From Bacteroidota bacterium (lineage in GTDB: Bacteria; Bacteroidota; Bacteroidia; UBA7662): DNA of 34,020 bases. Location of the stretch: NCBI GenBank assembly GCA_005799025.1, contig SYHX01000012.1:1-34020 (forward strand), read 5' to 3'. Positions 1 through 9,700 of this stretch are shown here, one piece after another; position 1 is the stretch's first letter; every line of letters starts with the position of its first letter. The notes below the pieces were generated by a model, which saw only the letters and a list, made by a program, of their open reading frames with translations, was not told where the DNA came from and searched no databases. Made by a program: the position numbers and the translations under genes.

Positions 1-1713
1 CAAACAGAGAGCACCTCGGCGCTTTGGACTTTTAATTTCAGCAATTTGGCGGGTATGACCATCCAAAACGATACCAACGGCGGAGCCCGTTGGAAAGTCG
101 TTTCCGCCCTCGAACCCAATCTTAGCAATTTTGGTACGACGTTGAATTCTTTTTCCGGGGCTCCCTTTGCGATGATCAATTCGGATTCATTTAACAATGA
201 TACCCAAGACGATTATCTGACCCTCAAAGTTGGAACAAGTTTGGTGGGGCAATCCGGCGTACAATTGAGTTTCAGGCAGTATTTCCGTCGTTTTCAAGAG
301 GATCATGTTGTTGAAATCAGTACCGATTCCATTACTTGGACAGAAATATACAATTCAAGCAATGTTATCCCCGTCAACACCACCATAAACAACACCACCT
401 TGGTCCGTTCCAATATTTCGGCCATCGCCGGGAATCAACCAAATTTGTGGGTTCGTTTTCACTATGTAGGTGCATGGGATTGGTTCTGGGCCATTGACGA
501 TATTGAGGTCTCCTCTTTACCTACCAACGATCTTGTGTTGGAAGATTATGACATCATCCCCAAAATTGGACTGTGTTACAATGCCCAAATGGCCATCCCT
601 CATTTGCAGGATTCCTTGATTTTTTCGGCTGCTATCCAGAATTTTGGTCAGAATACCCAGCCAAATTCCAGGTTGAATGCAAGGGTTATCGGCGCATCGC
701 CATTGTACAACCAGAGTTCACCCGGCCAAAGCATGCCTTCCAATACCAGGGATACGGTTGAGGTCCGTCCATATTTTAACCTTGCTGGCTTGACCACAGG
801 AAATTATACCCTACGCATGGAGGTTTTGGCGGATTCAGCAGATGGCTCTCCGGCAGACAATGTGGATACGACCTTGTTGCTGGTCACCAATGACAGGGTC
901 TCTCCATTTTATCCGGCTTCAACGGTTTTGGGATCCATCGGCACCTCCAGTTTTACCGACGAGGAAGATGGCGTCATTGTCACTTCTCTTATCAACCTTA
1001 CCAGCTCGGATACCGTTACCGGTGTGCGCGTTTACCTCCGATCCAACTCAGTTGCTGGCGGGGTATTGGCGGTTAGTATTCGGGACACCCTTGGTCTGGC
1101 CTCATCGCCTACCATACAATTTCCAATTATCGTAGAATCTGACCTAGTGACCTTGACGACCGCGGATATCAGCCGCGGATACATTGACGTGCCTATTCCG
1201 GCAATTTTGGCAGGCACTCCTCAGGACAGGGTCCTAGCTGCAGGTCCTTATTACGCTGGGGCGCAACTTTTCTCCAATACGGGGAACAACCACATTAGGA
1301 TTCCTGATGATTTGAGCAATGAGGCTTTCATGCCAAACTACACCTCCCTTGTTTACCTTCCAGTTGACGGTGATTGGTATACCAACGGTACAGCAATGGG
1401 TCTTGCCGCAATATTTGGGAATCCGTCGGCTACCTCGGTTCAGGTCCTGGAGGCGAATAGCGCCAAAGTGTATCCGAATCCTTTCGTCAACGAAGTCCAC
1501 TGGAGTCTGGATCTGAAGCATACCGCAGAGCTGTTCGCCCGTTGTTATGATTTACAGGGCCGCTTGCTTGCCGAGGGACCCAAGGTCCATGCCGAACAGG
1601 GAATCTTCAATCATTCCGCCTCTTTCGGGGAATTGCCCATGGCCGTTTACCGCGTGGAGATTTGGTCCGAACAAGGGCCAATCGCTTCAAGGCTCATGGT
1701 GAAGGCCAAATAA
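1..1713 (+). CDS. T9SS-sorted secreted protein, 5' truncated by window edge
   Basis: The frame is open from the first base, so the gene begins upstream; 570 codons are visible and the first in-frame ATG at 46 is unlikely to be the true start. The visible part starts in a beta-rich jelly-roll-like region ending in a WFWAIDDIEV motif (about nt 484-513), as in MAM or choice-of-anchor-J type domains. A middle beta-rich region follows, with a segment reading DISRGYIDVPIP. The last ~85 codons, from VYPNPF at about nt 1468, look like a type A T9SS C-terminal sorting domain: a YPNP opening, a YDLQGRLL strand and a terminal basic MVKAK. Such proteins cross the outer membrane by T9SS and are attached to the surface or released. 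The ligand or substrate is unknown. It is a tandem paralogue of the next gene. Confidence 0.85.
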   Translation, partial: QTESTSALWTFNFSNLAGMTIQNDTNGGARWKVVSALEPNLSNFGTTLNSFSGAPFAMINSDSFNNDTQDDYLTLKVGTSLVGQSGVQLSFRQYFRRFQEDHVVEISTDSITWTEIYNSSNVIPVNTTINNTTLVRSNISAIAGNQPNLWVRFHYVGAWDWFWAIDDIEVSSLPTNDLVLEDYDIIPKIGLCYNAQMAIPHLQDSLIFSAAIQNFGQNTQPNSRLNARVIGASPLYNQSSPGQSMPSNTRDTVEVRPYFNLAGLTTGNYTLRMEVLADSADGSPADNVDTTLLLVTNDRVSPFYPASTVLGSIGTSSFTDEEDGVIVTSLINLTSSDTVTGVRVYLRSNSVAGGVLAVSIRDTLGLASSPTIQFPIIVESDLVTLTTADISRGYIDVPIPAILAGTPQDRVLAAGPYYAGAQLFSNTGNNHIRIPDDLSNEAFMPNYTSLVYLPVDGDWYTNGTAMGLAAIFGNPSATSVQVLEANSAKVYPNPFVNEVHWSLDLKHTAELFARCYDLQGRLLAEGPKVHAEQGIFNHSASFGELPMAVYRVEIWSEQGPIASRLMVKAK

Positions 1714-1765
1714 TTGTTTGTACATTTCATCCACTCCAACAACTTAACTATTTTATTTTTTCACA

Positions 1766-3811
1766 ATGAACAAGTTTATTTCATTATCGATCCTGCTAAC
1801 TGCGTGCTTGGCCATAGGTTCGGCACACGCTCAGCAGGCCAAAGTGCAACGCCCAATGCAGGCCATCAAACAGTTGGAACTAGGCGCGGTCTATGACGCA
1901 AATTCCTTAAACAATTCTGGATCTCCGTCACTTAACGGCGGTAACACCTCTTTTCAAACGGAGGCCGTGAATATTTGGTCGGATAACTTTGGGTCAAATC
2001 CCAACACGACCGGTTGGACCAATTATGGTTTTCGCGGAATTAATACAGGCCCAACACCCGACACGGCCGGTATTTGGGAATATCGTGGTTTGTCTACCCT
2101 GCCAGCCAGCGGGACAGGCTCGAGGGGGGCATATGCCGCCGGAACCCAAGCAATTCAATCTCCAACCCGTACCAACGGTTTCATGATTTTTGATTCCGAT
2201 TGGTTGGATAATAACGGCTCACCGACCGGAACAGGCATGTGGGCATCTCCCCATAGGGGCATGTTGATTACCCCAGCAATTGATTTAAGCGCTTATGATT
2301 ATGTGAATCTTTCGTTTTATCAGTATTATCGCCGTTTCGGCGGCCCGGGTGGATTACAATCTGCTACAGGAACCTATCTGTTGTTTTCCAAGAATAACGG
2401 GCTTACCTGGTCCGATACCCTTGCCCTCAACAGCGGTATTGCAGTGAATTCCTCTACCCCTAATAATAATTTTCAGCGTGTGAATATCTCCTCATATGTG
2501 GGTGGTGAGGATAGTGTTAAGATTGCTTTTTTGTTCAACGGGGATTACTATTTCTGGATGGTCGATGACATTGCGGTGGAGCAAGCTCCTCGCGTGGATA
2601 TGAGCATTACGGATACGAAGTTCTTGCCGGATACCTCAAGGAATAGGGTCATTGAATACGGTATTATCCCTGATTCGAACAAGACATTTTTGTATTTTCA
2701 AGCGAGGGTAAGAAATATTGGAACAACGGTACGAAACAATGTACAATTGCAAGTTTCGGTCATAGACACCACAGCTCCTAATACGCCACTGTTCACAGGG
2801 ACCTCTCTGGCCCTCCCTGCATTAGACCCCTTTGCGGATACCTTGTTAACCATCAGTACGGCCTACACGCCTACCCTTTATAAATTCACCAGGGTGAATT
2901 ACAGTTTATCTTTTGATTCGGTTAGTCTGGATTCTACAGCCAACAATACAGCGTCCAGACAGTTTGAGCTCACCGATTCCTTGATGTCGGTAAGTGTAAG
3001 TAGGCCTCCAACCTCTTTAATTTTTGGGACAAGGAACTTTACAGGAAATCCTCCTTCGGTTTTTGACCTCAAAGTTGCCAATATTTGTGAATTGGTGAAT
3101 ACGGATACTGTAACATCCGCCACGGCACTGATGGCAACAGGAACCAACGGTTCACAAGCAGGGGGCTTGATTTTCTTCACTTTAGAGACATCCGATGCAA
3201 CCACAGGTCTTCCCGGCGGTCAAGCTGCAGTTGTTTTGGAAACCGATCTGTATACGTTGACTTCAATTGATGTTTCTAGAGGCCGCGTGACGATTCCTTT
3301 CCCAGCAACTCTTGGGGGCTCACCTCAGGAGCGTATTGTGCAGCCGGGTGATTATTGGTTGGTAGCCCATTTGTTTTCAAACAATGGCGCAAATCATGTT
3401 TCATTATTAGATGATCAGACCGTGACCATGCCTTGGTTTGCTTCAGTCTTGTACAGGTCAACGGACTGGTTTAATAATGGAAATGCTATCCGTAACAGCT
3501 TGAACTTTGGTCGTGTGCCTCGCGTTCCCGGGGCCTCGATTGCGGAACTCAACGAGTTTGTGGCAATCGCTTATCCTAACCCTACTTCTGACCTACTGAA
3601 CATTAAGTTAAGTGCGGCACGTGATTTGGGTAAAGTTAAAACTTCCCTCTTCGATATGACGGGTCGTCTGGTTCGTAGCGAGGTTGCTGAATCAAACGGG
3701 CAGTCCGCTCGGTACACTTTGGACCTTACTTCGGTTCCAAACGGAACTTATTATTTGGATGTTCTATCGGTTGCAGGTTCCAAGAGGCAGCGTGTGATTG
3801 TTCGCCATTAA
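1766..3811 (+). CDS. T9SS type A sorting domain-containing secreted protein
   Basis: This 681-residue protein begins with a clear Sec signal peptide (hydrophobic core SLSILLTACLAIG, cleavage likely after AHA before QQ). Residues about 70-275 form a jelly-roll-like domain with QYYRRF and YFWMVDDIAVE motifs, suggesting a MAM or choice-of-anchor-J fold. A CARDB-like or other beta-rich middle section follows, then a T9SS type A sorting domain over the last ~80 residues (AYPNPTSD, FDMTGRLVR, GTYYLDV, basic RQRVIVRH end). It follows the first gene by 52 bp in the same direction and repeats its architecture, including an ISRG/VSRG segment and a LFSNxGxNH motif. The two are probably co-transcribed, with a strong terminator directly after this gene. 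I see no catalytic motif; an adhesive or binding role is only inference. Confidence 0.9.
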   Translation: MNKFISLSILLTACLAIGSAHAQQAKVQRPMQAIKQLELGAVYDANSLNNSGSPSLNGGNTSFQTEAVNIWSDNFGSNPNTTGWTNYGFRGINTGPTPDTAGIWEYRGLSTLPASGTGSRGAYAAGTQAIQSPTRTNGFMIFDSDWLDNNGSPTGTGMWASPHRGMLITPAIDLSAYDYVNLSFYQYYRRFGGPGGLQSATGTYLLFSKNNGLTWSDTLALNSGIAVNSSTPNNNFQRVNISSYVGGEDSVKIAFLFNGDYYFWMVDDIAVEQAPRVDMSITDTKFLPDTSRNRVIEYGIIPDSNKTFLYFQARVRNIGTTVRNNVQLQVSVIDTTAPNTPLFTGTSLALPALDPFADTLLTISTAYTPTLYKFTRVNYSLSFDSVSLDSTANNTASRQFELTDSLMSVSVSRPPTSLIFGTRNFTGNPPSVFDLKVANICELVNTDTVTSATALMATGTNGSQAGGLIFFTLETSDATTGLPGGQAAVVLETDLYTLTSIDVSRGRVTIPFPATLGGSPQERIVQPGDYWLVAHLFSNNGANHVSLLDDQTVTMPWFASVLYRSTDWFNNGNAIRNSLNFGRVPRVPGASIAELNEFVAIAYPNPTSDLLNIKLSAARDLGKVKTSLFDMTGRLVRSEVAESNGQSARYTLDLTSVPNGTYYLDVLSVAGSKRQRVIVRH

Positions 3812-3835
3812 TTGGCATATCTTCTTCACGATCAG

Positions 3836-3868
3836 AAAAGTCGCTCCTCCACAGGAGCGACTTTTTTT
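3836..3868 (+). terminator. Rho-independent terminator after the T9SS gene pair
   Basis: A perfect 13-bp inverted repeat (AAAAGTCGCTCCT, four-base loop CCAC, AGGAGCGACTTTT) runs into a tract of seven T. It lies 24 bp after the stop of the second T9SS gene and separates that unit from murB. Strong intrinsic terminator by appearance. Confidence 0.93.
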
Positions 3869-3941
3869 ATGACCGAAAGCAGTTAAGGGCTTCGAGCCCC
3901 GCCCTTCTTCAATTTATGCCCTGTTCCCTTAAATTAGCCTA

Positions 3942-4979
3942 GTGAAAGTTTTCAAAGATTTCGATTTCAAGGCACACAATACCTTTGGCTTGGAGGTGCG
4001 GACCAAATATTGGTTGGAGGTTGCTGACGAAGACGACTTGCCAAGAGCTATAGAAACCGCTGATGAATTGAGTGGTGGACAATTTATGTTTTTGGGAGGT
4101 GGGAGTAATTTGCTGTTTTGTGGCAACTACCCAGGGGCGTTGATTCGCTTGGCTTTTGGGGGTATTCAGCATTCTGTTCAGGACCATGGCGAAATTCTGG
4201 TAGAGGCAGGGGCGGGGGTTTCATGGCATGAATTGGTCCGTTATACGGTGGAGATGGGATGGTGGGGATTGGAGAATTTAGCCTTGATTCCCGGTTCGGT
4301 TGGGGCAGCACCTATTCAGAACATTGGCGCTTACGGGGTGGAGCAAGGGAATGTTTTTGATTCGCTTAGGGGGGTTCCCTTGAACGGACCACCCAGCGAG
4401 TACATGAAAGATCAATGCGATTTTGCTTACCGAAATTCGGTGTTTAAACAACAGATGAAAGGAAGGATGGTGATTACCCGGGTCCGTTATCGTTTGAATA
4501 CCGAGCCTCATCCTCAGCTTGCCTACAAGGAATTGAAAGAATATTTTGACCCTAAAGGCCACGATCACGGTTATGACCTGAAGCCGGTTCAAATTGCGGA
4601 TAAAGTTGCAGAGATCAGGCGAGCCAAATTACCGGATCCAGCTGTGTTAGGAAATGCAGGAAGTTTCTTCAAGAATCCTGTGCTGCAAGGAGATACGGCG
4701 GATGCTTTTAGAACGAATTTTCCAAATGCCCCTCTTTTTGAAGTACAAGGGAGCGATCGGCAATGGAAAGTTTCTGCGGCCTGGCTCATTGAACAATGTG
4801 GATGGAAAGGCCACCGGAGGGGAGCTATAGGGGTATCTCCTGGGCATGCCTTGGTTTTGGTGCATTACGGAGGAGGTCAGGGGCAAGACCTATGGATGCT
4901 TGCGCAAGACATCATGCGCTCGGTTCACGATGAATTTGGTGTGGTCTTGGAGCCTGAGGTCAATATCGTCAACCCCTAA
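3942..4979 (+). CDS. murB: UDP-N-acetylmuramate dehydrogenase MurB
   Basis: MurB reduces UDP-GlcNAc-enolpyruvate to UDP-MurNAc with NADPH and FAD, the second committed step of cytoplasmic peptidoglycan precursor synthesis. The 345-residue length fits the E. coli type (type I). FAD-binding motifs are visible as GGGSN at 52-56 and IPGSVGAAPIQNIGAYGVE near 116-134. The YRNSVFK motif lies at 163-169, GNAGSFFKNP at 237-246 holds the proton-donating Ser241, and LEPEV at 336-340 holds the catalytic Glu. The start codon is GTG; the frame before it is not MurB-like and no better ATG is present. The gene stands alone after the terminator, and its stop is only 4 bp from the stop of the convergent carboxypeptidase gene. 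Confidence 0.97.
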   Translation: MKVFKDFDFKAHNTFGLEVRTKYWLEVADEDDLPRAIETADELSGGQFMFLGGGSNLLFCGNYPGALIRLAFGGIQHSVQDHGEILVEAGAGVSWHELVRYTVEMGWWGLENLALIPGSVGAAPIQNIGAYGVEQGNVFDSLRGVPLNGPPSEYMKDQCDFAYRNSVFKQQMKGRMVITRVRYRLNTEPHPQLAYKELKEYFDPKGHDHGYDLKPVQIADKVAEIRRAKLPDPAVLGNAGSFFKNPVLQGDTADAFRTNFPNAPLFEVQGSDRQWKVSAAWLIEQCGWKGHRRGAIGVSPGHALVLVHYGGGQGQDLWMLAQDIMRSVHDEFGVVLEPEVNIVNP

Positions 4980-4983
4980 TCGC

Positions 4984-5967
4984 TTACCAAGACAGACCTT
5001 CACGGTCAATGGTGACGGTCCATCCGAGGGGTAAGGGATTGTTCACGGGGCCATGGCCAAAGGATAGGCCGGCAATGCAGGGAATACCCAAGGACTGGGT
5101 TCGTTCGACAGCGATGGAAGCTGGCTCTTTGCCGAAGGGAATCGTGTTGTCGCGCATTTCTGTAAAATTGCCGATTAAGATGGCTTTGAGCCTGTTCAAA
5201 TAGCCACTGCGTTGCAAGGCTAACCACATGCGGTCCAGGTGGTAGAGGTATTCGTCCAGGTCTTCCACGAATAGAATCGCGTCCTGGGAGTCGGGGAGCG
5301 AAGAGGAGCCCATGAGACTATAAAGCACAGACAGATTACCGCCAATGAGTTTGCCTTGGAGTGGCCATATAGCTGAAGCGGAATGCTTGGATAGGATTTT
5401 GGGTTCAAAAGGATAAATGGTCCGCGGTGGGTCGTTTGGGTTACGGTCAATCAGGCCACCTTCCATGATTTGGAGAGTATGCTCCCAATTCAGGTTAGCC
5501 CGTCCAAGTTCGGAATTGGGACTTTCCATGTCCAAGGCCGAATTGAATTGAAAGGGCATAGGGCCGTGGAGCGCCACAACACCGGTAATGGCATGCGCAT
5601 GGTTGAGGATGGCAGTGGCATCGCTGTAACCGCATAACCACTTGGGGTTTTCTTGCAGAACCTTCCATTCCACGCGATCCAGAAGCCGAGCCGCACCGTA
5701 ACCGCCTCGAGCAAAAAATATAGCCCGTATTTCCGGATTGCTCAAAGCTTCTTGCAAATCACGCGTACGCAACGCATCGCTTCCGCCAAATTGGTGATCC
5801 CTGACCCCAATGCTTGCACCGTATAACACCTGATATCCACGACAGTGCATCCATTCAGCCCAAGGCTGTAATGCTGCATGGTCAATTGCCCTGGATGGGG
5901 CGATGACGATGATTTGGTCACCGGTACGGAGGGGAGGTGGCAGGACGACAGGAGGGAGGCTGTCCAT
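4984..5967 (-). CDS. LD-carboxypeptidase (peptidase family S66)
   Basis: S66 serine peptidases cut the amide between L- and D-amino acids, typically releasing the terminal D-Ala from murein tetrapeptides during wall recycling; MccF-type members cleave microcin C-like compounds instead. With the start chosen here (327 residues) the triad is Ser115 in GYSDA, Glu235 in FVEDLDEY and His305 in FGHG. Both the N-terminal nucleophile domain and the C-terminal domain (GGNLSVLYSLMG) are complete. The frame extends 30 bp further up to an ATG at 5997, but the ATG at 5967 overlaps the rlmB stop as TGATG, the usual arrangement for translational coupling, so I prefer it. No signal peptide is seen, which fits a cytoplasmic LdcA-like recycling role. 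Confidence 0.93.
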   Translation of the reverse strand: MDSLPPVVLPPPLRTGDQIIVIAPSRAIDHAALQPWAEWMHCRGYQVLYGASIGVRDHQFGGSDALRTRDLQEALSNPEIRAIFFARGGYGAARLLDRVEWKVLQENPKWLCGYSDATAILNHAHAITGVVALHGPMPFQFNSALDMESPNSELGRANLNWEHTLQIMEGGLIDRNPNDPPRTIYPFEPKILSKHSASAIWPLQGKLIGGNLSVLYSLMGSSSLPDSQDAILFVEDLDEYLYHLDRMWLALQRSGYLNRLKAILIGNFTEMRDNTIPFGKEPASIAVERTQSLGIPCIAGLSFGHGPVNNPLPLGWTVTIDREGLSW

Positions 5968-6761
5968 CACGGAGTTTGCTGCCGTTGGAGCAGGCATTCA
6001 TGGAGCAGGATGCCAGCCGCTACCGAAACATTGAGGGAACCAATTCCGGAAGCTCTGGCCGGCATGGGAATTCGTAACAATGCATCACATCTCCGCAATG
6101 TTTCGGGGCTCAGCCCATGGTCCTCAGCGCCCATCACCAATGCCAATGGTCCAGACAAATCTTGATCGCGGCAAGAATCCTTGCCTTTCTCGCTTGCGCC
6201 CAGGATGGTGAAGCCGCTATTCGAGAGGTATTTCAAGGCATTCTGCAGGGCCAAGGTTCTGCATACGGGAATTAATTCCAAGGCACCAGCGCTGGCTTTG
6301 ATGCCATCAGGGGTCACCTGGGCATTATCTAGGCCGGGGATTAGCAAGGCATCGGCGCCCAGGCACCATGCAGATCGGGCAAGGGCCCCCAAATTTCGAA
6401 CATCCGTGACCCCGTCGGTCACCACCAACAAGGGGTTAATCCCTTGCTCAAAGACCGAGGGAACCCAATCTTCGATTCGGAGGTAATGGATGGGCGCGGC
6501 CTGGGCAACAATACCTTGATGAAGCCCAGGGGTGAGTTGTTGTAATTTCTCGGGCGGTACCTCTTGGACAGGAATACCCCTTTGTCTCGCTTCTTGGAGA
6601 AGGTTCAGGACATTCGGGTCTCTTTTGCCACGTTGTATCCATATCCGGTTAATATCCTGCCCGGAGTCTAGCAAGACTTCGACAGCATGTACCCCGGGAC
6701 GAATATCCGGGTAGGACTTGGCCGGACCGGAACGACCGCGGAAACCTCGCCCTGAATTCAT
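5967..6761 (-). CDS. rlmB: 23S rRNA (guanosine-2'-O)-methyltransferase RlmB, TrmH/SpoU family
   Basis: RlmB-type SPOUT enzymes methylate the 2'-O of a conserved guanosine (G2251 in E. coli) in the peptidyl-transferase centre of 23S rRNA. The N-terminal substrate-binding part begins near GVHAVEVLLDSG. The knotted SpoU domain shows motif 1 (DVRNLGALARSA), motif 2 (LVMGAEDHGLS) and motif 3 (IPMPARASGIGSLNVSVAAGI). The open frame begins two codons earlier at a TTG (6767); the ATG at 6761 is the better start, giving 264 residues. It sits 6 bp after the DUF2723 gene and is probably coupled to the carboxypeptidase downstream. Assignment to RlmB rather than TrmH or a Gm methylase of another site rests on overall length and the GVHAV opening. 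Confidence 0.92.
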   Translation of the reverse strand: MNSGRGFRGRSGPAKSYPDIRPGVHAVEVLLDSGQDINRIWIQRGKRDPNVLNLLQEARQRGIPVQEVPPEKLQQLTPGLHQGIVAQAAPIHYLRIEDWVPSVFEQGINPLLVVTDGVTDVRNLGALARSAWCLGADALLIPGLDNAQVTPDGIKASAGALELIPVCRTLALQNALKYLSNSGFTILGASEKGKDSCRDQDLSGPLALVMGAEDHGLSPETLRRCDALLRIPMPARASGIGSLNVSVAAGILLHECLLQRQQTP

Positions 6762-6767
6762 AATCAA

Positions 6768-9700
6768 TTAGGACCCGACGGCGTCTAGGCGTTTTTGGAA
6801 GGTATCGGCCAATTTGGGTTGTTTAAATTGACGAGATAGCCGAACCATTTCGCCCATTACGGCTTTGGCGGCTTGCTCATCGCGCTCGTAGAACGCGCGT
6901 TGCTTCCCGCGCAATGACCCGAAATATTGTGCTTCGGATTCGTAGGTGTTAAAGAACTGTTTCGCGAGGCGATTGGCTTTCTTGGGAGCCCCGGCACGGT
7001 GGTAGAACTCTACAAGTTGATAATTGTAGGGGAGATAGGTTATCTTGGAATGAGGCATTTCACGATCGCACAAATCCATAATTTTGATGGCGTCCTTGTT
7101 GCGACCGAGTTGCAGGAGATTCTCTACCAAGCGCATGCAATTACTTCGCAAATTGATGGTCATGCGGTTGGTTTCAGGATCAATGTAAATCTCTTCTTTC
7201 ATGCGGCCCCAACGAAACTTTTCGAGCATGTTCTTCAACATGATATCAGTGGCGACCTGGGATGGCAAGCCTTGGGAAGCAGGTACCTTGTTGGGTGTCA
7301 AACGGTACACCAAACCTTCGAGCCGGAAATAATCTTCAAGACCAAGGTATTGTTCTGAGCCCATGGAGACCGTCCAGCAAACGGGTCTTTTCCAATTGTT
7401 CTGTGCGAGCAAATCCATGATGATCAAATCATTTTTCATTAGACCATTGCGCGCAAAAGTCCAGGTAATTTGGGCCGGGGTACGAACAGAATCTGCAAGA
7501 GTAACAGCGCTTTGAGCGAGAGCATTCGCAAAATCTACGGGAAGAGCGAAATTCTGTGTTGGTAAATAGTTAATCAGGGTCTTGCTTTGTGTGGGAAGCT
7601 TGGCAGAATTGTCGTCGCTACCCATGAAATCCACTAATTGCCTCAGATCATAGAACCCTTCCATTTTGCGGTCGAAGAAAGGAATATAATCGCGGGTCCC
7701 CATGACAATTTTGTCCTGGGCGATGCTCAAAGGAATGGCTTCGCTTTGGTTGATGCTGCGACGCAAATGATCGATGTACCAATCGGTTCCTAGCAAGCTG
7801 AGGTTGACCACCCGCACATCGGAACGAATCCCTTCCACTTCCTGGGCATACCATAACGGGTAAGTGTCGTTATCCCCCATGGTGAACAGGATTGCATTGG
7901 GAGGACAGGATTCAAGGTAATTCACCGCAATATCTCTGGCCGCGTATTTGCCGGAGCGGTCATGATCGTCCCAATTTTGGGCGCCCATCAGGGCCGGAAC
8001 GCCCAAGGTGAGGAGTACGGACAGGGACACCGCAAGGCCTTTGGCAAGACGTGTTGCGAACAATTCATACAGGGCCATGACCCCAAGTCCGATCCAAATC
8101 GCAAAGGCATAGAAGGAGCCCACATAGGCGTAATCCCTTTCGCGGGGTTGGAGAGGTTCAAAGTTCAAGTAAATGACGATGGCAATCCCCGTAAGCAGGA
8201 AGAGGAGAAAGACGGTCCAGGCATCTCCTTTGGCTTTCTTGAAATGAAACCATAGACCTAGAAGCCCGAGAATCAAAGGCAACGCGTAATAGGTGTTACG
8301 AGCTCTATTTCCTTTGCGGTGAGCGGGTAGTTTGGCAGAGGGACCTACACGGGATTCATCCACTGCATCAATACCGCTAATCCAATTTCCTTTCTCATAA
8401 TCATTGCCTTGGCCTTGGATGTCGTTTTGACGGCCCACGAAATTCCACAGGAAATAACGCATATACATATGCCCCAGCTGGTAGCTAAAGAGGAAATTCA
8501 TGTTATCCGAGAAGCGAGGCTTTTCGCTATCGCGCAAATCCAACCATGATTTGTAGAAATCAATATGACGTTGCTGGGTGCCTGCACGCTTGTACGCCCT
8601 AGGCAAGAAAGTGTTATGGGTGGAGTCGTAAATAGGGATAATATCCCGACCAGCTTCTACATAATTGTCTTGACTTTTGCGGTATTTCATGGGACCTTCT
8701 TTCTGGTCAACTACTTCCGCAGTGAAATAGGGACCAGTAAAAAGGGGCCGGTCTCCGTATTGTTCACGGTTGATGTACGACATCAACGTGAAGATGTCAG
8801 AAGGCTTGTTCATGTTGATGGAAGGATTCGAATGCGAACGAATCACAATCATGCTGTACGAAGAATATCCTATGATAATGAAGGCAGTACCCAACAAAAT
8901 CTGGTTCAAGACTACCAATTGACGGTCTTGCTGGGTGTGCCAAAGCCCCCATCCTATTCCACCCACAAAGAGGATAGCGAAGACCCAGTTTCCCATCCCG
9001 AATGGTAGACCCATGTTGTTGACCATCATTAGTTCGAATTTGGAAGCGAGCCACGGTAATCCTGGGATGATGCCGTATTGCACCAAGGCAAGAACGCCCA
9101 CAGATACCAGGAGGCTGACGATGACGCCTTGGACACTCGGTTGGTATTTGCGTAAGTACACCACCAAGCAAATGGCTGGAATCGCAAGCAGATTCAGCAG
9201 GTGTACGCCAATGGAGAGCCCCATGAGGTACGCAATCAAAATAAGCCAACGATCTGCGAACGGCTCGTCCGCAATCCGTTCCCATTTGAGGATGGCCCAG
9301 AAAACAACGGCCGTGAAGAAGGAGGAAAACGCATAAACCTCGCCTTCTACCGCCGAAAACCAAAAGGAATCCGAGAAGGTATAGGCCAAAGCACCCACCA
9401 TTCCCGATCCCATCAAAAGCCACATCGAAGGGCCACTCACTTGTTCACCATCTTTCTCCATGATTTTGCGCCCTAGGGCGGTAATGGTCCAGAACAGGAA
9501 GAGGATGGTGAAGGCGGAGGTTATTCCGCTCAAAAAATTGACCGACCAAGCCACATTTTCAGGGCTCCCTGCTAACAAAGTAAAAATCCTTCCGGTTAGC
9601 ATAAAGAACGGCGCCCCCGGAGGGTGCATGATTTGCAATTTGTAACATGCCGAGATAAATTCTCCGCAGTCCCAAAAGGAGGTGGTTGGTTCAAGGGTCA

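Noticed and set aside
8797-9423. A 208-codon plus/minus shadow frame inside the DUF2723 gene
   Set aside because: It lies wholly inside a well-supported gene in another frame of the same strand, shows low-complexity composition and no recognisable domain.
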